Assembly: GCA_016715205.1 (NCBI GenBank)
Contig: JADKBC010000049.1
Span: forward strand, 372,001 to 436,000
Length of the DNA: 64,000 nucleotides
Source: Holophaga sp.
GTDB taxonomy: Bacteria; Acidobacteriota; Holophagae; Holophagales; Holophagaceae
Reading direction: 5' to 3'
Shown here in pieces: positions 1 through 7,441 of this stretch. The first letter of the stretch is position 1, and each line of letters opens with the position of its first letter. The translations under genes and the position numbers were made by a program. The notes under the pieces were generated by a model. The model searched no databases. It worked only from the letters and a program-made list of their open reading frames with translations, and was not told where the DNA came from.

Positions 1-93
1 CTTCTGCATTTGATAGGCGGATGGTTGATCGTTCTGTGGATTGGGGCATGGATGCAGCCACTTTGAATTAGACGAACTCGAAAAACGGAGCTG

Positions 94-280
94 AGTTCGC
101 CTAAACAGGTTGAATGAGAAATGTAAGTGTTGAAAATCCCGTAGAGCTAGCTATTGAGGGAATCGTGTTAGGCAGACCGTTTTTGGCCGGATGGGAGGCC
201 AAAAACAGGGGTGTGAAGTAGCCCCAGTTCGCCTAATCAGGTTTTGAAAGACGTAAGTGTTGAAAATCCCGTAGCACTAG
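94..280 (+). repeat. Two direct repeats about 55 bp long, period about 131 bp
   Basis: Copy one is 94-150 and copy two 226-280. Both begin AGTTCGCCTAA and share a longer identical core at 123-144 and 253-274 (GTAAGTGTTGAAAATCCCGT...). Inverted copies of the AGTTCGCC end occur at 291-298 (GGCGAACT) and, with one mismatch, at 71-78. No reading frame of note crosses the block. Direct repeats bracketed by inverted termini beside a recombinase gene could be recombinase binding sites or remnants of an element lying further left. No function can be read from the sequence. Confidence 0.6.
180..205. other. Perfect 9-bp inverted repeat (hairpin)
   Basis: TTTTTGGCC at 180-188 is mirrored by GGCCAAAAA at 197-205 around an 8-base loop. 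It lies between the two direct repeats. The A/T ends of the stem would give a short U-tract on either strand, so it could be a weak bidirectional terminator. It could equally be a protein-binding palindrome. Confidence 0.4.
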
Positions 281-349
281 TAAAAGCAAAGGCGAACTTG
301 GAAGCACGGAATGGGCAATTTTAGCATTTTTCAGGCACCCGAGGCGGCG

Positions 350-446
350 GCCTACCGATCGAGCGAACCGGCGCTACCGGGGCGGCGCTTGGCGTTGTTG
401 ATAGGAACCGGAAGAGGTAGCGTCAGGTTGAGCGACTGGTTAGGTG
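350..446 (-). mobile_element. Degenerate integron attC-like site beside the recombinase gene
   Basis: Read on the minus strand it starts with CACCTAAC (446-439), the R'' type core. This is followed by the L''-like GCTCAACC and ends near 350 with a mutated core, CGGTAGGC in place of GTTAGGC. The two arms, 350-379 and 415-446, form a long imperfect palindrome, as folded attC sites do. Nineteen bases (425-443) are identical to the R''/L'' arm of the attC at 55592-55714. The site begins 15 bases after the recombinase stop codon, the usual spacing between a cassette gene and its attC. The altered R' core suggests it is no longer fully functional. Confidence 0.55.
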
Positions 447-460
447 TGCGGGCGAAATGA

Positions 461-1732
461 TTAAACATTAAAGAGCCTATACGAGCTTTCCTGGGTGTCG
501 CAATACTTCGCCCAAGCCTCCATTAGCTTTCGACGCTTTTCGGGCATCGTGGACCGGGAATAGGCCGCCTCGGCCTTGTCCTTGAGCTGATGAGCCAGCG
601 CGTGCTCAATGATCTCCCGGGGGAAGTTGGTTTGTTCCCCGGCCCAATCTCGGAAGGTGGAACGGAACCCGTGGACGGTGATATCCAGGTATTCCATGCG
701 TTTGAGCGTGGCATTCATGGCCATGTTGGAGAGGGGTTCACCCTCCTCGACACCCGGGAAAACGAAGGGGCCGATTTTTACCTTTTCCAGTTCGCGGACG
801 ATTTCGAGGGCACGCTTCGACAAGGGGACCGTGTGTTCTTTCCCGGCCTTCATGCGTTCGGCGGGAATGGTCCAGAGTTTCTTAGTGAGATCCAACTCCT
901 CCCAGCGGGCCGAAATGACTTCACCGGTTCGGGCTGCCGTTAGGATCGTGAATTCCAGAGCCAGCGCGCCCAGGCCCGTGCGTTCGCGCAGAACGGCCAT
1001 GAACGCACCCATCTCGGCGTAGGGTAGCGCCGGATGGTGCTTTGGCTTTTGCACTTTTGAGGGTTTGGGCAGGAGGTGGTCCAGGTGGCCTCGCCATCGG
1101 GCTGGGTTGTCACCGGTTCGGTACCCGCTCACGGTGGCCCACGCCAGCACGGATTCGAGGCGCTGCCGCACGCGGGAGGCAGTTTCGTTCTTGGTGGTCC
1201 AGATGGGGTCCAGGACTTTTCGGATGAGTGGAAGGTCGATCGTGGCGATAGGCAGCGAGCCGATTAACGGCGAAGCGTAGGTGGCCAAGGTATTGATCCA
1301 TTGATCCGCGTGCTTTTCGTTTTTCCAACCTCCGCGAAGGTCAGCAATGCAGGCGGAAGCCGCTTGATCGAAGGTCATGCCCTTGGCCGCTTCGGCCTTC
1401 AGCCCTGCGCGCCGGGCGTCGCGTTCTGCTTTGGGATCCTTGCCTTCGCGTAAGGAAGCACGAAGCTCAGTGGCCTTTCGGCGGGCCTCCTCCAGCGAAA
1501 CATCTACATAGGAGCCCAGGCCCAATTCGCGAAGTTTCCCGTTGGCTCGGTCCCGGTACCGAAAGGTCCAGGATTTGGTCACCCCGCCTGAGGCGGTAGG
1601 AGGCTTCCCTTCCTTCTTTGGAACGGCTCGCGCCGTCACCTGTAGGTATAGGCCCCCGCCATCGAGCAGGTAACCTGGTTGCGAGCATTTTGCAACCTTC
1701 GCTGCACTCAGCTTGTTCCGTCCGCTACCCAT
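461..1732 (-). CDS. Tyrosine recombinase/integrase, P4 type with N-terminal DUF4102 arm-binding domain
   Basis: This 423-residue site-specific recombinase is of the genomic-island (P4/CP4-57) class. The N-terminus (residues about 5-100) is the arm-type DNA-binding domain of this class (LLDGGGLYLQV, then KSWTFRYR and LGLGSY). A core-binding helical domain follows. The catalytic domain shows Arg268 in TAARTGEV, the HxxR pair His354/Arg357 in HGFRSTFRDWA, His381 in the LAH position and the nucleophile Tyr391. It is full length and looks intact. It is not an IntI integron integrase, which lacks this N-terminal domain. Its start faces the tRNA-like remnant at 1921-1976 and its stop abuts an attC-like site. 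This is consistent with the right end of an integrated element whose body lies left of the window. Confidence 0.9.
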   Translation of the reverse strand: MGSGRNKLSAAKVAKCSQPGYLLDGGGLYLQVTARAVPKKEGKPPTASGGVTKSWTFRYRDRANGKLRELGLGSYVDVSLEEARRKATELRASLREGKDPKAERDARRAGLKAEAAKGMTFDQAASACIADLRGGWKNEKHADQWINTLATYASPLIGSLPIATIDLPLIRKVLDPIWTTKNETASRVRQRLESVLAWATVSGYRTGDNPARWRGHLDHLLPKPSKVQKPKHHPALPYAEMGAFMAVLRERTGLGALALEFTILTAARTGEVISARWEELDLTKKLWTIPAERMKAGKEHTVPLSKRALEIVRELEKVKIGPFVFPGVEEGEPLSNMAMNATLKRMEYLDITVHGFRSTFRDWAGEQTNFPREIIEHALAHQLKDKAEAAYSRSTMPEKRRKLMEAWAKYCDTQESSYRLFNV

Positions 1733-1920
1733 ACATTGGCCTCACCAAGGGTGAATTCAAGGCCAATTCTACCCATATCTATACCCATACCCAGAACCTG
1801 ATTGTCGATGAATTCAGGTGGACGCGGGCACGTCCGTGCAATTCGCAAATCAAGCTATAACAATTGAAAGAATGAACCTTCGCATTCGGCCGGACCCTAG
1901 CAGACACCGGGTAAGCGGAC

Positions 1921-1976
1921 TGTCTCTCCGCCAGACTGAGCCGCCTCCGGGCGGCTCTTTCATATTCGGAGAGACA
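1921..1976. other. Probable tRNA-Ser 3'-end remnant (attachment-site scar) in inverted arrangement
   Basis: TGTCTCTCCGCCA at 1921-1933 looks like the acceptor end plus CCA of a serine tRNA and is followed at once by a terminator hairpin. CGGAGAGACA at 1967-1976 is its inverse, and the bases to 1987 extend the inverse copy into a T-loop-like GGATTCGAA. No intact tRNA can be folded on either strand. The T-stem partner is missing on the plus strand and unpaired on the minus strand. A displaced tRNA tail between a P4-type integrase and core genes is what island insertion at a tRNA leaves behind; the intact tRNA would then lie outside the window. Confidence 0.4.
1938..1960 (+). terminator. Rho-independent terminator after the tRNA-like tail
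   Basis: GAGCCGCC (1938-1945), loop TCCG and GGCGGCTC (1950-1957) make a perfect 8-bp stem followed by TTT. It fits the terminator expected directly downstream of a tRNA-Ser gene, five bases after the CCA. Confidence 0.6.
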
Positions 1977-2340
1977 GGGATTCGAAGTCACAGAATCGCT
2001 GGCTTTCGCCTTGGCCCGAGGGAGACAGCCCAGTGGGCTGTCGAGCCGGGACAGAAAGCCCTGCGATTCGTGCGGAGTGGAGGCCCGAAGGGCCGGAACG
2101 AATCCCTGCCTCCAGGCCGCTGTGGCGGAGCCAGGGATTCGAAGTCCAAGAATCGCTGGCTTTCGCCTTGGCCCGAGGGAGACAGCCCAGTGGGCTGTCG
2201 AGCCGGGACAGAAAGCCTTGCGATTCGTGCGGAACGCAGGCCCGAAGGACCGGAGCGAATCCCTGTTTCCGTAGGGCTGAGTGAGCGGAAGGGATTCGAA
2301 GTCCAAGAACCGAAGGCTTTCGCCTTGGTCCGAGGCTCAA
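1977..2340. repeat. 157-bp tandem repeat, about 2.3 copies
   Basis: Units begin with GGGATTCGAAGTC at 1977, 2134 and 2291, exactly 157 bases apart. The first two copies are full, and the third is cut at about 2340, just before the sulfurtransferase stop. Between copies, the block around GGCTTTCGCCTTGGCCCGAG and the following GACAGCCCAGTGGGCTGTC palindrome are nearly identical. Several open frames cross the block on both strands, but they only reflect the repeat (they restart every 157 bases and resemble no protein family), so none is annotated as a gene. Confidence 0.85.
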
Positions 2341-2347
2341 GCCCTGA

Positions 2348-3184
2348 TCATCCCTTCCCAATGGCTTTGCCGCTCCGGCACCATTCGCTGTACGAGCCCA
2401 TGTAGATGGAGGCGCCGGGAAGGCCGGCCACTTCCAGCGCCAGCAGGGTATGGCAGGCGGTTACGCCGCTGCCGCAATGGACGGCGAGATGGTTGGCGGG
2501 CGTATCACCGAGCAGGGCCGAATAGATTTTTCGTAATTCCCATGGGGTTTTGAATCGTCCCTGGGCATTCAGGTTTTCGCCCCAGGCTAGGTTCAGGCTG
2601 CCGGGGATGCGGCCGGGTACGGGATCGAAGGGCTCCACCTCGCCGCGCCATCGCTCGGGGGAGCGCACATCCAGTAGTTTCCAGGCGGGGTCGCTGCGTA
2701 CCTGATCGACCACAGCCAGATCCACCTGGGGCAAGGTCCATGGGTGGACCGGGTAGGGCGCCGCCGGGACAGGTGTCGCAACGGTTTCGGTTAATTCCAG
2801 GCCCGCCTCCTGGGCGGCCTTGAGCCCGCCGTCCAACACCGCAACCTTGGCATGTCCTGAGGCGCGGAGCATCCACCAGAGCCGTGCAGCCCCGTTGCCA
2901 CCGGAAGCGCCGTCGTAGGCCACCACCCAGGTTTCCGGCGTGATGCCCCATTCCCCCAATTGGTTTGCCCAGGTGGCCAGGGACGGCAGGGGATGGCGGC
3001 CGCCCCGCGCGGGGTCGAAGCCCGGCCCGGTTGCGGAACTGAGGGTGCGATCAAGGTCGGCATGGAGGGCGCCTGGAAGGTGACCAGCGGCAAAGGGCTC
3101 GGTGCCGGGCCGGCAATCCAGGAGCACCCGGGGCATCGGGAGTTTCGAAAGGTTTTCGGGGGAAAGCAAAGGATGAGTTGCCAT
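2348..3184 (-). CDS. sseA: 3-mercaptopyruvate/thiosulfate sulfurtransferase
   Basis: A two-domain rhodanese that transfers sulfane sulfur from 3-mercaptopyruvate or thiosulfate to thiol or cyanide acceptors. The active-site loop is CGSGVTA with Cys237. That loop is typical of mercaptopyruvate sulfurtransferases rather than thiosulfate-specific rhodaneses (CRxGxR type). The start at MATHPLL gives 278 residues, matching the family (about 280). A longer frame to 3292 would overlap the divergent thioredoxin gene that starts at 3213 and would add an unconserved Arg/Pro-rich tail, so it was not chosen. The two divergent genes are 28 bases apart and must share a compact promoter region. Confidence 0.9.
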   Translation of the reverse strand: MATHPLLSPENLSKLPMPRVLLDCRPGTEPFAAGHLPGALHADLDRTLSSATGPGFDPARGGRHPLPSLATWANQLGEWGITPETWVVAYDGASGGNGAARLWWMLRASGHAKVAVLDGGLKAAQEAGLELTETVATPVPAAPYPVHPWTLPQVDLAVVDQVRSDPAWKLLDVRSPERWRGEVEPFDPVPGRIPGSLNLAWGENLNAQGRFKTPWELRKIYSALLGDTPANHLAVHCGSGVTACHTLLALEVAGLPGASIYMGSYSEWCRSGKAIGKG

Positions 3185-3212
3185 TCCAGTATCCTGGCAC
3201 GGGAGTTTCGCC

Positions 3213-3734
3213 ATGATCCAGGTCCGCCGATGCCTTCTTCCTGTTCTCACGGTCGCCCTGCTCAGTGGGTGCGGTTTTGGCGGCGGTGACAAAAGCCCAG
3301 GCAGCGCATCCTCCCGAAAACTTGTGAGTCAGGTGAGCTTTTTGGATGCCACCGGCCAGCGGCGCAGCCTGGCAGAGTTCACGGGCAAAGTGCTGGTGGT
3401 GGATGTCTGGGCCACCTGGTGCCCGCCCTGCCGAGCCAGCTTGCCGGAAGTGGCTGCCCTGCAGAAGAAGGGCGGAGAGACCTTTGTGGTGCTGCCCATT
3501 TCGGTGGATCGGGGCGGCTGGGGCGATGTGAAACCCTTTTTGGATGCCAATGCCAAGCTGGGATTGGAAGCTTTCATCCCAGCTGAATCAGGGGCTTTAG
3601 ACGCCTTCGGTTCCATTGGCGGCATTCCAACGACTCTGATTGTGGATCGTCGAGGGCGGCTGCGGGAACGCTGGAGCGGCTACTATCCGGGCCGGGTCGA
3701 GAAAGCGTTGGAAGCGGCCCTAAAAGAAAACTGA
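3213..3734 (+). CDS. TlpA/ResA-like thioredoxin-fold lipoprotein
   Basis: A 173-residue membrane-anchored thiol-disulfide oxidoreductase. A lipoprotein signal ends at LLSGC (acylated Cys20). The thioredoxin-fold AhpC/TSA-Redoxin region carries the redox pair WCPPC (Cys70/Cys73) and a cis-Pro motif GGIPTTLIVD. Proteins of this type reduce apocytochrome c or other periplasmic disulfides. The system II cytochrome c maturation genes at 20550-23470 make that a plausible role here, although they are 17 kb away. Start and length are typical of the family. Confidence 0.88.
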   Translation: MIQVRRCLLPVLTVALLSGCGFGGGDKSPGSASSRKLVSQVSFLDATGQRRSLAEFTGKVLVVDVWATWCPPCRASLPEVAALQKKGGETFVVLPISVDRGGWGDVKPFLDANAKLGLEAFIPAESGALDAFGSIGGIPTTLIVDRRGRLRERWSGYYPGRVEKALEAALKEN

Positions 3735-3810
3735 ACTGAAATAGGGGTGGAAGCCCGACCTTTCATGCACTAGATTCAGCACATCCTCACCCGAGACCGG
3801 GAGTCCAAAG

Positions 3811-5580
3811 ATGACCGAATCGAAGCTCCGCAGGCTGTCATGGCCGTATTTGCTCCTGGGGCTTTTTATCGCGAATTTCCTGGTGGTGGCCTGGATGCTT
3901 TTTACGGCCACGGAACCAACCCATTGGCTGCTGGTGGCCTCCGCCCTGCTCATGGGCGGCCTGGGTTTGATGCTCTACAACCGCATGGCTCACCAGAGCC
4001 AAAAAGTGAACCTGGCCTTGGAGCACGGCGAAGAATACATCGAGCGGGTGGCCGAGCTTTCCCAGGACATCCACGCCATCATCGAGGTGGATACCCAGTC
4101 CTACCTGTACCTGAATCAGGCCGTGGAAAAGCTGCTGGGCTACACCAAGGATGAGTTCCTCCAGGGTGGCATCTCCTTCTTCAACGAACTGCTCCACCCT
4201 GATGATGTGCGGGGCGTGACCCAGCGTTGGGAGCGACTCCTCGAGCCAAGGGGAACCACGAAACAAGACGCTGAAACGGTGCAGGAAGAGGTCTACCGCA
4301 TTCGTAACAAATGGGGTGAATATCGTTGGTTCCGCAGCCGCCGGGTGATCTTCGCCCGACATTCCGATGGCCGCCCCTGGGAAATCCTGGTGGTGGTTCA
4401 CGACATCACGGAACAGCGTTCCTACGAAGCCGCGCTGGTGCAGGCCCATGAGTTCGAAAGCCTGGGGATGCTGGCCCGGCGGTTGGCCCATGACCTCAAC
4501 AACATCCTGATGGGTATCCAAGGTTTTGTGGAACTGGGCCTGGAAACCCGGGATTCGGATGGCCTTCGAGAAAGGCTCACCCGGATCGGGGAAAGCACGG
4601 ATCGTGCTTCCAAGCTCTGCCGCCAGATGTTGGCCTACGCCGGGCGCGGTCGTGTGCATGTGATGCGCCATCAACTGAACGACAGCATCCGGGAGGGGCT
4701 GCCCCTGGTGGAAAGCTTGGTGCCGGAAAATGTAAACCTGGTTCTGGAATTGGAAAATGATTTGCCCAAGGTGAATGCGGACCCCAATCAGGTGCGGTAC
4801 GCCATGCTGAATCTGGTGGTCAGCGCCATGGAAGCCATTGGCAATGGCGCTGGGGAAATCACCCTCACCACGGCCATGAAGTACATGGATGGCAGCGAGG
4901 ATTCTGAAGCCTCGTCCCTGCTTGGTGAATATGTCTATCTCGAGGTGAAGGACAGCGGACGGGGCATGTCCGAGGACACCCTTAGTGGGATTTTTGATCC
5001 CTTCTTTACCAACAAACATCCGGGTCGCGGTTTGGGCATGCTGACCGTGCAAAGCATCGCCCGGGAGCACCAGGGGGCGCTCCACGCGGTAAGTGCACCT
5101 GGCGAAGGCTCGGCATTCCGGATTTTCTTCCCCGTGGCGGAAAAAGAGCCCGAGATTCCCGATGAAGGTGATGAGGGAACACCCATCGTGGGTGGGCCCG
5201 GGCTCATCCTTCTGGTGGATGACGAGCCCACCATTCGTTCGGTGTTGCGTCAGGGGCTGGAAAAAGCGGGATTCCGGGTCATCGAGGCTGCGGATGGCGT
5301 GGATGGTTTTGGCGCCTTTGTGCGGCACCGGTCTTCCATTCGCATGGTGCTGCTGGATCTCACCATGCCACGCATGGGTGGGGATGAGGTCTTTAGCGAA
5401 ATCCAGCGCATGGCGCCAGAGGTTCCTGTGGTGCTCATGAGCGGCTACAGCCAGCAGGAGGCCACCGCGGCCATGAAAGAGAAGGGCCTCGCAGGATTCC
5501 TTTCCAAGCCATTCAGTGTGCGGGAAGCACTGGCGGTGGTGCACCGGGTGCTGGGGCATGTCGGCGAACCTGCAAACTGA
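3811..5580 (+). CDS. Hybrid sensor histidine kinase (PAS, HisKA, HATPase, receiver)
   Basis: A 589-residue membrane-bound kinase. Two adjacent transmembrane helices (about residues 10-57) form a short hairpin, so there is essentially no periplasmic sensor. A PAS/PAC domain (about 70-205) follows. The dimerisation domain has phospho-acceptor His227 in LAHDLNNIL. The ATPase domain contains the N, G1 (DSGRGMS) and G2 (GRGLGML) boxes, and a C-terminal receiver (about 470-585) has phospho-acceptor Asp516 in LLDLTMPRMGG. The absence of a separate regulator gene nearby suggests phosphotransfer to an unlinked partner. The downstream Sel1 gene starts 10 bases later and is probably co-transcribed. Confidence 0.92.
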   Translation: MTESKLRRLSWPYLLLGLFIANFLVVAWMLFTATEPTHWLLVASALLMGGLGLMLYNRMAHQSQKVNLALEHGEEYIERVAELSQDIHAIIEVDTQSYLYLNQAVEKLLGYTKDEFLQGGISFFNELLHPDDVRGVTQRWERLLEPRGTTKQDAETVQEEVYRIRNKWGEYRWFRSRRVIFARHSDGRPWEILVVVHDITEQRSYEAALVQAHEFESLGMLARRLAHDLNNILMGIQGFVELGLETRDSDGLRERLTRIGESTDRASKLCRQMLAYAGRGRVHVMRHQLNDSIREGLPLVESLVPENVNLVLELENDLPKVNADPNQVRYAMLNLVVSAMEAIGNGAGEITLTTAMKYMDGSEDSEASSLLGEYVYLEVKDSGRGMSEDTLSGIFDPFFTNKHPGRGLGMLTVQSIAREHQGALHAVSAPGEGSAFRIFFPVAEKEPEIPDEGDEGTPIVGGPGLILLVDDEPTIRSVLRQGLEKAGFRVIEAADGVDGFGAFVRHRSSIRMVLLDLTMPRMGGDEVFSEIQRMAPEVPVVLMSGYSQQEATAAMKEKGLAGFLSKPFSVREALAVVHRVLGHVGEPAN

Positions 5581-5589
5581 TGGCGTACT

Positions 5590-6918
5590 GTGGCTGAGCC
5601 AACGGTGAATTCAGGGCTTTGGCGGTGGCGGGGTCTGCTGATCGTGGCTGCCCTGGCGCTGGTGGCCTGGGGCCTTCAATGGCTGCTGCTGCGCATCATC
5701 GCGGGGAACGGGCTGGTGCTCGTTCCCCTGGCCTTGATCGGTGCGGTGACCCTGGGCGTCTTCTATGGCCGGTGGGCGGTGCGTTCCTCCGGCACTACGG
5801 ATCCTTCGCAGAATGCCTTTTTTGGCGGTCTGGAGATGCCCCTGCGTCGGCGCTGGGCCTCGCGTTACGTGGGGCAGGCTGAAGTCTGGTATCGATGGGC
5901 CATGGCCTCCCGGTACCCTGATCAGGCCCTGGCCTTTCTGCAGGAAGCCGCCCAGCGCAACCACCCAGAAGCGCTGTTTGAATATGGGCTCTATCTGGCA
6001 GAAGGCGGTTTGGGGGTGGGTGGCCGGGTGAGCGCCCGGGACTATTTTCGTCGGGCCGCCGAGCAGGGCCATTCAGAGGGCGCGTTTCAGTTCGCCGAGA
6101 TGGTTCGCTGGGGTGAAGGGGCCACTCGGAATGGCCAGGAAGCCCATCGCTGGTACGTGCAGAGCGCCAAGCGCGGCTTCGCGCCCGCCATGGTCTGGCT
6201 GGTTACGGCCTTCGAAAATGGAGACGGCACCGAACGAAACCCCGAGCAGGCAGCGCTCTGGCGGGATCGGCTGGGGCAAGTGGAGGTGATCCAAAACCTT
6301 CGATGCAGCGCGCTCAATCGCATTCAGACGGGTGAACACGGATCGGCGCAGCGGGTGTGGCAGGAGCTGCGATCCGCGTGGGATGATTTTTTTTTGAGTC
6401 TGGCAACCGCTTCGGTCTTTCCCTGGCTGCTGGTGGTGGGCGGTGTGCTGCTTCTGGTTCTCCTCGCGCTGTTCGTCTATGTCTGGGGCATTACGATGCT
6501 CGCCACCCCGGTTTGGCAGCCCATCTTTGCTACGCTTGGGCTCAGCTTGGTTGGCACGGGTCTGGTGGCCATGCGATGCCGAAAGGGGATGCGGTACGGT
6601 TGGCGCACCCGGCGTCAGGATTCCGCCGCAGCCCGCGGTGACACCGAGGCTTGTTTTCGAGTGGGCTTGGATTACCTCCGTGGTACCCACGAAAAACCCA
6701 AGGATCCTGTGACGGCCAAACAGTGGTTGCGACAGGCCGCCGAGGCGGGCCATGTGGAGGCCATGTTCCTGATGGCGGATCTGCTGAGTTGGACCATTGC
6801 GGGACCCCGCAACCCGGGGGAAGCGGCCACTTGGCTTCAGAAAGCCGCCGACGCGGGTCATGCGGGGGCTAAAACCAGACTTGAGTCACGCACGACAGCG
6901 TCCGATTCCATGGATTGA
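5590..6918 (+). CDS. Sel1-repeat membrane protein
   Basis: This 442-residue protein starts with GTG ten bases after the kinase gene. Two N-terminal hydrophobic segments (about 10-60) are followed by Sel1/TPR-like repeats (for example ARDYFRRAAEQGHSEGAFQFA). A second pair of transmembrane helices (about residues 275-330) comes next, and then more Sel1 repeats (TAKQWLRQAAEAGHVEAM). Repeats of this type mediate protein-protein contacts and are often found beside signalling proteins. Linkage to the hybrid kinase suggests an accessory signalling role (inference). A run of nine T residues at about 6387-6395 lies inside the coding sequence and is a possible slippage spot, though the frame stays open. 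Confidence 0.75.
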   Translation: MAEPTVNSGLWRWRGLLIVAALALVAWGLQWLLLRIIAGNGLVLVPLALIGAVTLGVFYGRWAVRSSGTTDPSQNAFFGGLEMPLRRRWASRYVGQAEVWYRWAMASRYPDQALAFLQEAAQRNHPEALFEYGLYLAEGGLGVGGRVSARDYFRRAAEQGHSEGAFQFAEMVRWGEGATRNGQEAHRWYVQSAKRGFAPAMVWLVTAFENGDGTERNPEQAALWRDRLGQVEVIQNLRCSALNRIQTGEHGSAQRVWQELRSAWDDFFLSLATASVFPWLLVVGGVLLLVLLALFVYVWGITMLATPVWQPIFATLGLSLVGTGLVAMRCRKGMRYGWRTRRQDSAAARGDTEACFRVGLDYLRGTHEKPKDPVTAKQWLRQAAEAGHVEAMFLMADLLSWTIAGPRNPGEAATWLQKAADAGHAGAKTRLESRTTASDSMD

Positions 6919-6928
6919 AGAGGCGACC

Positions 6929-7441
6929 ATGAACAGCAAAGGCGTTTGGATATTGGCAGCTGCAGCGCTGGTGGTGATGGGTTGTGCCCGCGACAAGCCC
7001 GTCCCCTACCGGGATGAGAAGTTGGGCTTTGCCGCGGTGTTTCCTGGGCCTCCCTTGAATTATCGGTTTTCCGAGCAGACCCCCTTCGGCGCCATCGAAT
7101 GGTTCAGTCGCGCCTACCATCCGGCCATACAGCTTGATCAGAATTTCCAGGTGGATGTGGGTAATTTGCCCCCGGGAACACAGGGTGGCAGCACGCCCGA
7201 GGAAGCGGTGGAAACCTACTACGCCTGGCTGTTGAAACGGTTTGGCAAGGTGGATCGTGCACGGCTCCCCGTTGGAAAGGGGATGGGGATCCGGTATCAA
7301 GCGATGAGCCCTTCTGGAAGCCATCTGGAAGGCATTCTCATCATCCGTCGGGGACGCCTTCACCGTGCCGAGGCCTCGGTCACCAAGGCCAAGGACCCAA
7401 AGGCGCAGGCCTTTCTGGAGAGTTTCGAAGTACTGCCTTAA
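6929..7441 (+). CDS. Putative lipoprotein of unknown function
   Basis: A 170-residue protein starting at MNSKGVW, eleven bases after the Sel1 gene. The signal peptide ends in a lipobox, VVMGC, so it is probably an outer- or inner-membrane lipoprotein. The mature part (PYRDEKLGFAAVFPGPP...) looks like a small alpha/beta domain of the kind seen in many exported hypothetical proteins, with a final LESFEVLP. A second lipoprotein at 23454-24059 has a comparable layout. Longer frames starting upstream overlap the Sel1 gene and lack the signal peptide at their N-terminus, so they were not used. Confidence 0.7.
   Translation: MNSKGVWILAAAALVVMGCARDKPVPYRDEKLGFAAVFPGPPLNYRFSEQTPFGAIEWFSRAYHPAIQLDQNFQVDVGNLPPGTQGGSTPEEAVETYYAWLLKRFGKVDRARLPVGKGMGIRYQAMSPSGSHLEGILIIRRGRLHRAEASVTKAKDPKAQAFLESFEVLP

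Noticed and set aside
461..1732. Reading the recombinase as an integron integrase (IntI)
   Set aside because: The N-terminal DUF4102 arm-binding domain and catalytic-domain context are of the P4 island type, so it cannot be taken as the enzyme acting on the attC sites.
1779..2553. Several overlapping frames of 80-195 codons on both strands
   Set aside because: They arise from the 157-bp repeat and restart with its period; no domain or start signals.
3838..5559. 573-codon open frame antisense to the hybrid kinase
   Set aside because: A shadow created by GC-rich third positions; His/Gln/Gly-rich, no family features, fully covered by a strong gene on the other strand.
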